Shown here: positions 53,375 to 63,229 of the stretch, piece after piece | Position numbering within the stretch: position 1 is the stretch's first letter | How the letters are laid out: each line of letters begins with the position of its first letter | Origin: Limnephilus marmoratus | Lineage: Eukaryota; Arthropoda; Insecta; Trichoptera; Limnephilidae | DNA: 64,000 bases | Assembly: GCA_917880885.1 (NCBI GenBank) | Contig: OU862928.1 | Span: 13,845,721-13,909,720, forward strand | Reading direction: 5' to 3' | Position numbers and translations under genes: made by a program | The notes under the pieces: model-generated | Database searches by the model: none | Seen by the model: only the letters and a program-made list of their open reading frames with translations | Told to the model about the DNA's origin: nothing

Positions 53375-54445
53375 ATGGAAACCGAAGAAATTTTTAAAAA
53401 TATTAAAGACTTAGTTAATAAGATCACTTCAGTGAAAGACTCAAAAATAAAATTAACACTGGAACAAAATATTGTATCACTGGAAGAAAAAATTCATCAC
53501 GAACTAATTAGTCTACAAAAGAAGATCATAGAATTACAAGAAATTAATATTAAAAATAATCATCACTACACACAGAAACTCGAAGAAATCCATCAAAATA
53601 ACAAAAAATCATACGCTAGTGCACTAAGTAACAATAAAAACCTCGCAGAAACTTCATATAATGCAGAACAGAAATACGCCATTTTAATTACCTCAAAAAA
53701 CACCTTGAAGGCCGAGGACATAAAAATAAAAATTCAAAAAAATATTAATTTAACAAAAATAAAAGTTGGAGTAAATGGAGTAAAAAAGATCGGAGAACAA
53801 AAATTAGTGATTTCTTGCCAAAAAAAAGAAGATGCAGAAAAATTAACCGAAGAGATAAATAAAGTAATTGGAAAAGAAGTATCGGCCGAAGAAATAAAAA
53901 AAAGGAAACCGTGCTTAATGTTGAAAAGCCTGCAATGCCAATTGACTGAAGAAGAAATTATAGACGGGATTGTACAACAAAATGAAGGATTAACCCTAGA
54001 AGACAAAAAAGACATTAAGCTTATCAAGGAATTAAAAAATAAGTACAATGAAGGAAAAGAAAACGACACCACTAACTACATTATCGAAACAACTGGACAA
54101 TTAAGGAAAAAACTAATTGATAAAAAAAAATTAAACATCAAATTCCAAAGAGTGTACGTCAGCGACTGCAGCCCGCTCACACAATGTTACCATTGCCTCA
54201 AGTTCGGCCACACAGCTCAAAGATGTCTCGCCAGGACGCAGCCTCCCATTTGCCCTCATTGCACTAAGGAACATATACTATCCAAATGTGAAAACAAAGA
54301 ACAAACTCCAATCTGCAACAACTGCTGTGTCCAAAACAAAAGGTTTGATATGAACTATTCCACCGATCATAGAGTCGATAGCATAAAATGCCTTTACCGG
54401 CAAAAAATGCTTCGAATTGCCAAAGAACGCATTGACTACGAATAA
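53375..54445 (+). CDS. LINE ORF1 (gag-like, zinc knuckles)
   Basis: 356 codons, intact. The N-terminal 80 residues are Lys/Glu/Gln-rich with heptad-like spacing (coiled coil). Residues about 105-270 are an RRM-like region with I-L-I-T-S-K and L-V-I-S-C. C-terminal residues hold zinc knuckles C-Y-H-C-L-K-F-G-H-T-A-Q-R-C and C-P-H-C...H..SKC, then a C-N-N-C-C cluster, as in Jockey/I-group ORF1 proteins that bind element RNA. The Met is the first of a long frame that follows an upstream TAA. ORF1 and ORF2 are separated by about 46 bases. Confidence 0.85.
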   Translation: METEEIFKNIKDLVNKITSVKDSKIKLTLEQNIVSLEEKIHHELISLQKKIIELQEINIKNNHHYTQKLEEIHQNNKKSYASALSNNKNLAETSYNAEQKYAILITSKNTLKAEDIKIKIQKNINLTKIKVGVNGVKKIGEQKLVISCQKKEDAEKLTEEINKVIGKEVSAEEIKKRKPCLMLKSLQCQLTEEEIIDGIVQQNEGLTLEDKKDIKLIKELKNKYNEGKENDTTNYIIETTGQLRKKLIDKKKLNIKFQRVYVSDCSPLTQCYHCLKFGHTAQRCLARTQPPICPHCTKEHILSKCENKEQTPICNNCCVQNKRFDMNYSTDHRVDSIKCLYRQKMLRIAKERIDYE

Positions 54446-54491
54446 ATATTGTAAATTTTCATTTCCTCAAACTCTTATCTATAAATTAACA

Positions 54492-55207
54492 ATGAATGAT
54501 TTTTTATGTAACGCATTAGATAAAAAAATATGTATTGAAGAAAACTTATATCACTCTATAAGAGATTTCTATTTTATTTGCACTGAAAAAAGATTTACTC
54601 AATTTCATATTAAAAGCGTAAAAATTTTTTTTGAAAAATTAATAATATCTTTAAAAGAAATATTTTTTTTCCCGGGCTTGATTGGGTTTACAAAGACCTA
54701 CTCTACTGGCGAAACTAATTACTCCATTCCAGGGTACCAGGTAACAATAATAAGAATAAACAAAAACTCTGATATTGGAATATCTATTTCCAACCAGTAT
54801 AATGTTCTCAATATTAATGAAGTAATTAATGATTATGATTATTAAATATAAAATTTAAAGACGTAAATAAATTATCGCATTATATTGCTATTTATCCTAC
54901 ACATAAGTCTACAGTACAACAATTTATAGTAGAATCAAAAAACGTTTTATTGAATTTTAGAAATATAGATAATATTATTATACGAGATATGCATTTAAAT
55001 ATTGTAAATGATTATGCTAGTAATGATAAAAATGTGATCAATCAATATATGATCAATAAAAAACCGGAACATTCTTCAACAATCTCTACACATTATAAAA
55101 TCCGTATTTGTATTACTAACTCTATGTCACACTCTACTTTGAAAATACTCTATATATTTAAAAGAAATCAATATCACATTAATATTTTTACTAAATGGAT
55201 GACTTCA
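54492..55207 (+). pseudogene. Decayed extra endonuclease segment
   Basis: Starts with Met at 54492 and, after one or more frameshifts near 54845, continues to about 55207. Although diverged it lines up from start to end with the endonuclease that follows: M-N-D-F-L against M-D-D-F-I, E-K-L-I-I-S-L-K against D-E-L-I-L-K-L, T-N-Y-S-I-P-G-Y against P-T-Y-H-L-P-E-Y, H-Y-I-A-I-Y against H-I-I-A-V-Y, and D-M-H-L-N-I against D-F-N-L-N-I. Catalytic motifs are lost. It reads as an older tandem copy of the same coding segment. Confidence 0.65.
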
Positions 55208-58202
55208 TAGCTAATGAATTAGAAAATAATTTTAAAATACAAGAATATGAGTGTGTATACACCGATTCATGTAATGACATAATCTCAAAGAATCTCAATA
55301 ATATTTTCATTTTTCATAGTAATATACGAAGTATGGAACGAAATTGGGATGAATTAATTCTAAAATTAAACAATCTAAATAAAAAAACCTGACATCATAA
55401 TATTATCAGAAACTTTTACTAATGACGAATCACCCACCTATCATTTACCAGAATATAATTATGTTACAACCAAAATAAACATCAATAAAAAAAGTGGTCT
55501 CGTCATATTCATTCACGATAAATTTAGTATTGTCAAAATAACTGAACATCCTATACATCTAGTAAACTGTATTGAAATACAATTAAAACTCGACAAAACA
55601 AACTACCACATAATAGCTGTTTACAGAACACACGGTTCGAATATCTCGTCATTTATAAATGAATTTAAACACATACTGTTAAAATTTAGTAATAAACTTT
55701 GCTTTATTGCAGGGGACTTCAATTTAAACATTAATGAAAACGTAGAAAATAATTTCAAAAATGAATATATTAATTGTATGACTGAATTTAACTTCATATC
55801 GTGCATTAATAAAAATACGAGAGAGATAAAAAATCACACTCTATCTTGTTTAGACCATATATGGACTAACATAAATATTAAAGATATCGACAAAATCAAA
55901 TCAATTGTTTGGAAAACGAATATAACTGACCACCATGCATGAATTCTGCTCTATGATAACAAAATTAAACATAAAAAATTTAATCTAACAAAGACAAATT
56001 CCTACACAAATATGACTTTTTTATTCAAAAAACTAAGAAATGAACAATGGAACAACGTGTTAAATAGTTATGATACCGAGACTTGCTCAAAAAACTTTGA
56101 AAATATATTGTCTCAACACATAAAAAATTCAACTACTGAAACTACAGTCCGCATTAAATCTAAACTAAGAATTTTAAAGCCTTGGATAACACAAGGACTT
56201 ATAATATCAATTAGAAACAAAGAAAAACTTTATAAAACAGCATTGAAAAATCCTCTAAATGAAAAAGCATACACTTTTTACAAAAAATTTAAAAATAAAT
56301 TAACAAACTGTATCAAAAAAAATAAAGAAGACTATTTCAAAAATAAAATACTTTCTACAGACAATAACAATAAACAAATATGGAAAACAGTCAACTTAGC
56401 CATGGATAACACTAAAAAAATACAAAAAATAAAATACATTGAACATGAAAATAAAATAATAGATGCTAATATTCAACCTAAACAATGCGCAAACATCTTT
56501 AATTCTTTTTTTGCTAATGTAGGAAAAAATCTTGCGAAAAATATCAATAAATCTTTTAACCCGAAAAAACAAACGATTGAAAATGTACAAAATCAAAATA
56601 ATTTATCAAAATTTGAAACAACCTCAGAAAGTGAAGTTTTAAAAATAATAGAAGGCATGAAAGGAGGTTCGTCTCCCGGATTTGACCTTATTACAGTACA
56701 TTTTCTAAAATCCATGAAAATTCATTTGGTAAAACCAATTACTCATTTGATAAACTTAAGTTTAACAGAGGGAATATTTCCGACAAACTATAAAAATACA
56801 ATTATTTCACCTATTTATAAATCTGGAGATCCTCAACAAGTAACTAACTATCGCCCAATTTGTCTAATCTCAAACATTGGAAAGATTTTTGAAAAAATTG
56901 TGAAAAACCAATTGGTCGGTTTCCTAGAAAGTAATAAAATTCTTCAAAAAAACCAATTTGGTTTTATAAAGTCACTCAGCACACAAGATGCTATTGCTAA
57001 TGTAACCTCATACATCAATGAATCATTGGATAAAGGTGAAAAATGTGCCGGTATATTTATTGATCTCAGAAAAGCTTTTGATAGTATATCCCATGAGATT
57101 CTACTAAAAAAAACTAAACAATATAGGTATAAAAGACAATGCAATTAAATGGATTTCGAACTACCTAAAAAATCGACCGCAAGTCGTAAAAATAAATCAG
57201 ATTAATAGCGATAAAGAAATATCAGACTTTGGAATCCCTCAAGGTACAGTAATCGGACCAATCCTTTTCACCATATATGTTAATGACATTTTTTTTCAAC
57301 CACTACATGGCCAAATTACTTCATATGCCGATGATACGGTACTAATAATTAGCGATAAAACTTGGGAAAAAGTAACATTTAAAGCCACCGAAGACATAAA
57401 TATTTTAAATAATTTCTTCGACGTAAATTTACTATCACTAAATGGTGATAAAACATTTGTAATTCCATTTGCAATACACAAAAATGATACCCCTAAAAAC
57501 ATTGATATCATCATCCATGATAATTCCAAAACACATAGTAAAAATTATTGTATCCAAAACTGCACAATATTAAAAACAACAAACACAATCAAATATTTAG
57601 GAGTCATTATCGATAAAAATTTGAAATGGAAGGAACAAATTTGTCAAGTTGTAAAAAAAATTAGAAAATTGATTTATATATTTTTAAGAATCAGAAATTT
57701 TTTATCTGTAAAAAACTTATACCTAATATATTACGCTTTGGTTCAATCAACTTTACAATATGCTATCATTAGCTGGGGATCCGCATACAAAACTAATCTT
57801 TCCCCAATTGAAATTGTGCAGAGGCTAATAATTAAAATCATATTAAAAAAACCTTCTGACTACCCAACGGATCAATTATTTAAGGAATTCCAAGTACCAT
57901 CTTTCAAAGATCTATACAATAGAAATGCATTGATTCAAATTATAAAAGAAAAAGAAAAATATCAATTTATAACTGAAAACCGTACTAGACATAAATATAT
58001 TTTTTCATGCCCAAAATTAAACACTTCCTTTGCACAAAATTATTATACTTATCAAGGAAGACTTATTTTCAACCGATTACCGGATGAAATTAGAAAAATA
58101 AATGATAAAATCCAATTAATAAACACTGTAAAAAAATATTTTAAAGATAATCTCAAAAAAAAAAAAAAAAAACAGTTTCCGACTAATCTAATCTACTTAT
58201 AA
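55195..58202 (+). pseudogene. LINE ORF2: endonuclease plus reverse transcriptase
   Basis: Starts at Met 55195. Endonuclease blocks: H-S-N-I-R-S-M, I-I-L-S-E-T-F, A-V-Y-R-T-H, A-G-D-F-N-L-N and T-D-H-H. Reverse transcriptase: S-P-G-F-D-L-I, N-Y-R-P-I-C-L-I-S-N-I, F-I-D-L-R-K-A-F-D, G-I-P-Q-G-T-V-I-G-P and the catalytic Y-A-D-D (57324-57335). Three lesions stop it: a frameshift at the A run near 55382-55388, TGA at 55940-55942 and one extra A in the run 57106-57113. The remaining frame, ending 58202, is open. Confidence 0.82.
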
Positions 58203-58601
58203 CTCAGTTTCCAAGTGATACTCCATTCTTCAAATAAGTTAAATTTTGTATTGTTTTTAGCAACTAATTACAATAATTCTGGACACATTATCCAAACAGT
58301 AAAATTGTTTTGATAGTAGATAAATACTTATAATCACATATCACCGAACTTACAACTTATTGTTTTTTACATTCACATTGTAATTTAAGAACTTAAATAT
58401 AGCATTAAAAAATGTACACTACTCTTCCAGACACAAGCTAACGCTTCCATGGAAGAGTGGTATTAACATATTTGAATATGAACATGTAAGCAAATTAATA
58501 CATCATCTAAATGTACATTATATTTTATATGCTAAAAAATAATAAATAAAAAAATAAAAAAAATATCTTTTTTTTATTTGATTCTGTAGGTGAATATGCT
58601 T

Positions 58602-59030
58602 GACAACCTCCGTAGTCCAGTGGGTAAGACTCTTGACTCACAATCCGGAGGTCGCGGGTTCGAACCCGGCATGCGCAAATAAATTTTATTTGATTAATTT
58701 GTGTTATTTCACAATTAATTCATTTAAAATAATATATAGTATATTTGCGGCATGTTCCAGAGTGGAAGATACTATCAGTATCGCCCTGGTGTAAGACCAC
58801 CATTCAGAATTGAAACGTTGCTTAAAAATGGCTTTAGCCGTGTTTGGTGACCAGATCTGAATAGCCAGGTACTTCCCAAAAAACCTTCCTCTTCCCCACC
58901 TCCTTCCCCTCCCCACTACCTTCAGCCTCACAACATACCCCAATTGGGGATGCCATAATCTCACTGGCTCCAGACGGGAGCAGTTGAGATTCTTGTGCGG
59001 TATTCACTGTAAAAAAAAAAAAAAAAGAAT
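58602..59030 (+). mobile_element. SINE-2, second subfamily, complete
   Basis: Head GACAACCTCCGTAGTCCAGT, GACTCACAATCCGGAGGTCG and B box GGGTTCGAACCCGGCATGCG, body with CCCCAATTGGGG, GGTATTCACTG and a tail of 16 A (about 59010-59025). Closest to the copy at 46742. Confidence 0.82.
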
Positions 59031-59149
59031 GATTGACCATTTTTCCTCTTTGCTAACCGGTAGTAAGTAATATGTTCAAGATAGCTTTTCTTTCTGTGAC
59101 TCCTTTAAATTCAATTATTTTATCCGCTAGTCTCTTTTTAATTAAGAAG

Positions 59150-59245
59150 CCCACGATTTTAACATCAGTGAGAATTTTGTAATAGAGCAATTTTCTATAA
59201 ATTCGTATGGCAATTTGTTAAATATTAATGGTATAATATATTCAA
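59150..59245 (-). mobile_element. LINE C-terminal remnant
   Basis: On the minus strand it reads I-I-P-L-I-F-N-K-L-P-Y-E-F and F-S-L-M-L-K-S-W, the end of a LINE reverse transcriptase like that at 63563-63844. Its 3' part probably continues to about 59040. Its left neighbour is SINE-2 and its right neighbour is the A17 intron. Confidence 0.55.
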
Positions 59246-59283
59246 CCACGGGGAAAGCTTATGAATACATAATTTATTTCTAG

Positions 59284-59490
59284 TCACTTGCGAACTGGAG
59301 ACATCCAATTCTGTAAACTTCATGTGCAACGATTCTACCTCTTCACCCATACCTTGCTCAAATAAGATAGTCGATGGGAAAACCATTTACTTTACTTGTA
59401 AGCAAGGTTACAGCCGCGTTGAAGGAAACAACGGGAAGATGTTCTGCAGAGACGGCCAGTGGAACGTACGCATGCCTTGGTGCTCTCCAA
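59284..59490 (+). CDS. Sushi exon A17
   Basis: An intact 207-bp phase 1-1 exon; acceptor TTATTTCTAG ends at 59283, donor GTAAGTC at 59491. It reads T-C-E-L-E-T-S-N-S-V-N-F-M-C-N-D, S-P-I-P-C-S-N-K-I-V-D-G, F-T-C-K-Q-G-Y, M-F-C-R-D-G-Q-W-N-V and P-W-C-S-P. All six cysteines and Trp are kept. The first half matches the array exons almost perfectly and the second half matches A18. It restarts the host locus after the mobile-element block. Confidence 0.86.
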
Positions 59491-59948
59491 GTAAGTCAAA
59501 TGCTCAGTTCAATCATTTTTTTAATAGGTACGTCATTTGAGTTACGATTTTCTCATTAGTTGAAACTAATTCACTTGCCGAAATCCGATCGAGCTGAAAC
59601 TCAGCAGATAGAATTTATTTGTTTATGAATAGAACAACAGGTTAAAAATATCATAAATCAATCAGTTAAATTATGGAATTTTAAATTTTGAAATTGCATC
59701 AAAATTAAATAACAAAACAATTGGAAATAGAAAATTTGAAAATGTGAAGTTCACTTAAATGACAAATAGTACAAAGAGAGCCAAGAGACACAAGAGTTAT
59801 AATTAAACATACAAATGATGCATAATATAATTAATTAGCTCGACATACTTTTTAGCAATCGCAGAACATTTTTTCTGTATCCATATAGAATTTATTGACG
59901 AAAATATCTACCTTGGCAAATTCTATCTTATTATATAGACTTACAGAG
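59491..59948 (+). other. Intron between A17 and B6
   Basis: The least disturbed A-to-B intron in the window (about 458 bases). It ends in CTATCTTATTATATAGACTT, the usual approach to the decayed B copies. No insertion or gene. Confidence 0.6.
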
Positions 59949-60133
59949 TTCTATATCTAATTATGAAATCGAACTCTGTAATTCTGTCGTGTAACCCTTA
60001 TATGAAAGACGGTTTTCCTATTAGATCCATTATCATCCCAGTTTGCAAAATGAGTACAGTTCGAATAGAACTCTAGAAACCATGACGTGCCTGGATGGAA
60101 GTGGAACTTACAAAATAAAACTAAAGTGAAATC
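59949..60133 (+). pseudogene. Dead sushi exon B6
   Basis: B-type exon with a two-base loss after the fourth cysteine (CAAAATGAGTAC against CAAAGCTGAGTAC) that shifts the frame, a further small loss near GGAAGTGGAACTT, a TGA where the last cysteine should be and a donor GGAAAG without GT. The first cysteine is Tyr and the third is Phe. Confidence 0.8.
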
Positions 60134-60391
60134 TGAGGAAAGAAGATTTTAAAATAACATTTACACTATACGTTTATTCTCAGTTGCTTTCTATTTACTA
60201 TCTGTTCATCAGAGTAAGTAAAGTCTCAATGCCCTGTGTATTACCTTTATCCTTGGTGTATAAGGGGAAGTAATTAAGAAGTTCAGCTCTGAATTACAAC
60301 ATAAATTTGTATCTGATGTAAAAAAGTAATCCTTTGTTTTAATTGAAGATAAACCACGGGGAAAGCTAATGAATACATAATTTATTTCTAG
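60134..60391 (+). other. Intron between B6 and A18
   Basis: 258 bases, the shortest and cleanest B-to-A intron in the window. It shows the native order: TCAGTTGCTTTCTATTTACT, GTCTCAATGCCCTGTGTATT, AGGGGAAGTAATTAAGAAG, then CCACGGGGAAAGC and the A acceptor. Confidence 0.6.
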
Positions 60392-60598
60392 ACACCTGCG
60401 AACTGGAGATGTCCAATTCTGTAAACTTCATGTGCAACGATTCTAACTCTTCACCCATACCTTGCTCAAATAAGATAGTCGATGGGAAAACCATTTACTT
60501 TACTTGTAAGCAAGGTTACAGCCGCGTTGAAGGAAACAACGGGAAGATGTTCTGCAGAGACGGCCAGTGGGACGTACCCACACCCTTGTGCTCTCCAA
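60392..60598 (+). CDS. Sushi exon A18
   Basis: An intact 207-bp phase 1-1 exon; acceptor TTATTTCTAG ends at 60391, donor GTAAGTC at 60599. It reads T-C-E-L-E-M-S-N-S-V-N-F-M-C-N-D-S-N, P-I-P-C-S-N-K-I-V-D-G, F-T-C-K-Q-G-Y, M-F-C-R-D-G-Q-W-D-V and P-L-C-S-P. All six cysteines and Trp are kept. A17 to A18 is 1108 bp, a good estimate of the undisturbed B-A module length. Confidence 0.86.
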
Positions 60599-61146
60599 GT
60601 AAGTCAAATGCTCAGTTCAATCATTTTTTAAATAGGTACGTCATTTGAGTTCCGATTTTATTCACCTGAATGCGTGAATAAATGCAAGTCTCATTAGTTG
60701 AAACTAATTTACTTGCCGAAATCCGATCGAGCTGAAACTCAGCAGATAGAATTTATTTATTTATGTATACTGGGTTCTTACAGATGTTGTCACTAACGTG
60801 AGAACAATCAGGTTATAAAAACTCAGTCAATCCACAAACAGGTTAAAAATATCATTAATCAATCAGTAAAATTATGCAATTTTAAATTTTGAAATTGCAT
60901 TAAAATTAAATAACAAAACGATTGGAAATAGAAAACCTTAAAAATATAAAATTTACTCAAATGACAAATAATACAAAGAGAGGCAAGAGACACAAGAGAA
61001 AAAAGTAGAGATACAAATGATGCATAATATAATTAGCTCGACATACTTTTTAGCAATCGCAGAACATTTTTTATGTATCCGTATAGAATTTATTGACGAA
61101 AATATCTACCTTGGCATATTCTATCTTATTATATAGACTTACAGAG
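60599..61146 (+). other. Intron between A18 and B7
   Basis: A native A-to-B intron of about 548 bases, parallel to 59491-59948, with AAATCCGATCGAGCTGAAAC and ATCGCAGAACATTTTT. No gene or insertion. Confidence 0.6.
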
Positions 61147-61332
61147 TTCTATATCTAATTATGAAATCGAACTCTGTAATTCTGTCGTGTAACCCTTATA
61201 TGAAAGACGGCTTTCCTGTTAGATCCATTATCATCCCAGTTTGCAAAGCTGAGTACATTTCGAATAGAACTCTTGAAACTTCGACGTGCCTGGATGGAAG
61301 GTGGGATTTACAAAAACCAAACTGGAATCTGA
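61147..61332 (+). pseudogene. Dead sushi exon B7, frame still open
   Basis: The frame is open: S-N-S-V-I-L-S-C-N-P, I-I-P-V-C-K-A-E-Y, T-S-T-C-L-D-G-R-W-D-L. Three of six cysteines are missing (first to Tyr, third to Phe, last to Trp), G-Y is E-Y and the donor is GGAAGG. Without a donor it cannot be a normal cassette exon. It is the best preserved of the dead B group and shows the state before stops arose. Confidence 0.78.
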
Positions 61333-61401
61333 GGAAGGAAGATTTTAAAATAACATTTTCATTGTATGTTTATTCTTGGTCGGTTTCTATTTCTTATCTG
61401 T

Positions 61402-62198
61402 TGTTATGATACGCCAAATAACGGCAGAATTCGAGTCGGTAAGGACGCCGCCACAGTTTCATCAACACCCCACTCCCCCTTGTTTCCTGTTACCCACGTC
61501 CTCTCCCCTCTGCATTCACGCGCGCCCCGCGCCAGTCTAGAATTGCAAGCGGCCTCGGATACACGCGTCTCGCTCCATGACCCGAGCGCGGAGCTCGCGG
61601 TTAATTCCTGTTGACCAATTTGAAAACGCAATAACATCTGCGATGTTAATCAAAGTACGTGCGGGTTTATTTAGCGCTGGTAAACTGCCATGCCTGTGGA
61701 CTTCGGCCCTGCCCTAGACTCGTGAAGTGCCCCTGCTGCACCCGGAAGGCGTAGACCCCGGAACATCATGTAAGCTGCTCCATTATTCCCCTTCTGTTTG
61801 TGTCCTGTTTTAACGATAGAATGTAGACCCTCGCGAAACGACCATCGCTCAGAGAGTTTTCGTTACGAGAGACCACTAGGTATTACCACGATAGCTAGGT
61901 TTGTGTAATTTGCATTTCTTGTATTGAATTGTACTGTAATAATTATGCACTGTGTTTAGAACTTACAATACATGAATCTATTTAACTCAATCCTGTTGTT
62001 ATTCTGCTTCGGCAGGAGCATTTCCTAGAGTGTATTCCCCGAACGACCGTGAGAAAGTATTCCGAAAGCATTCGTGCGACCGACCCCCTGAAATAGAAGG
62101 TACCATTATCTCCGCTGTGAGCTGGCCGGAGACATTTTGTGGCGTCTCTCCACGCTGCATAACCACGGTGTGCTTAACAACTGGCACCCATCATAACA
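61402..62198. mobile_element. Solo LTR
   Basis: 797 bases begin TGTTATGAT and end ATCATAACA (perfect inverted ends) and are flanked by the 4-base duplication CTGT (61398-61401, 62199-62202). The uninterrupted site reads CTATCTGTTCATCAGAG in other B introns, which fixes the borders. The first 230 bases are GC-rich. No genes. The ends resemble the LTR at 32589 (TGTTATG/CATAACA), but the interiors look different. Confidence 0.85.
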
Positions 62199-62202
62199 CT
62201 GT

Positions 62203-62489
62203 TCATCCGAGTATGGAACGCCTCAATGTTTTATTTTTAACCTTGGTGTATAAGGGGACGTAATTAAAAAGTTCAGCTCTGAATTACAACATATACATTT
62301 GTATCTGCAAACTTTTACATACTATTATTAACTTTATTAACGACACACTTCAGGCGCGTGGCTCATAACCCTAAATTATTAGTGGCATTGTTTATCATAT
62401 CATTTACCATCTATCTCTTCAAAACTCATATATACTACATCAAATAATAAATAACAACACAAGAAGTGTCTTGTGGGCGTGTTTCATGA
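62203..62489 (+). other. B7 downstream intron
   Basis: GAACGCCTCAATG, AAGGGGACGTAATTAAAAAG and GAAGTGTCTTGTGGGCGTGT are the native B-to-A intron words. A LINE fragment starts at about 62487, so the next A exon, if present, is beyond the LINE tails or outside the window. Confidence 0.6.
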
Positions 62490-63200
62490 TACAATTGTTA
62501 TAGATGACCAACTGCGTTGGGAGGACCATGTCAATTTCACAACAAAAAGACTCCGCAAATTGTGCTATATATTTCTCTTTCTCAGATCAATCCTGAACCT
62601 TCAAACAATAAGATGCATATATTTTGCACTATTCCAATCAATAGCCACATACGGTATCGTCGGATGGGGAGGCTGTGCAGCGTCAATTATATATCCCATG
62701 ATCTTAATTCAAAAGCTGCTACTAAGGATTATATTAAAATGTCACCCATCTCACCCATCAGAGCCACTTTTTAAAAAATTCGCAATCCTAGACATTAGAC
62801 AATTATACGTTAAGACAATTCTCATACACATAAGGAAAAATGATTTAACACTCAAAACTCAACAAAATATTTACACCCGCTATTAATCACACCAAAAAAC
62901 AAAATTCCTCCAACAAAAACAGCTTTCGCCCAACAACAGTTCTCTTACATCGCGCCTAAAATGTTCAACTTACTGAGTATTGATATTAAGACATCGAAAA
63001 CTGATGATCTTTATGCCATTAATATACAGAACTGGTTATTTACTCAGGGAAGGAAATATTATAAAGAATGTACATCTTAAAAACTGTTCTTATTTTTTCA
63101 TATTTCTCGAGTAAAAAATCTTATCTCTAAATTAATTTTCAACCAAAACTTTATTCTACCCTGATGCTTTTTAAATATTTTTTGACATTGTTCGTCCATT
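62490..63200 (+). mobile_element. LINE 3' fragment, plus strand
   Basis: Frame 62473-62886 reads V-I-D-D-Q-L-R-W-E-D-H-V, L-F-Q-S-I-A-T-Y-G-I-V-G-W-G-G and P-L-F-K-K-F-A-I-L-D-I-R-Q-L-Y, the C-terminal third of a Jockey/CR1-type reverse transcriptase. A further piece (F-S-Y-I-A-P-K-M-F-N-L-L) follows at about 62940-62970 in another frame. It is 5' truncated and inserted into a B-module intron. Confidence 0.75.
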
Positions 63201-63229
63201 TCATATGCTGCCTAGGAATACTTGCTGCT

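Larger units (their letters stand above)
53233..58565 (+). mobile_element. LINE with zinc-knuckle ORF1 and duplicated endonuclease segment
   Basis: Plus-strand order: 5' UTR 53233-53374, intact ORF1 (53375-54445), a decayed endonuclease-like segment (54492-55194), a second endonuclease segment (55195-55942), reverse transcriptase (to 58202), 3' UTR and A-rich tail ending near 58565. Length and gene order fit a full-length Jockey/I-type LINE of about 5.3 kb with one extra segment. It abuts the broken RTE-like LINE on its left and a SINE-2 on its right. Confidence 0.82.
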
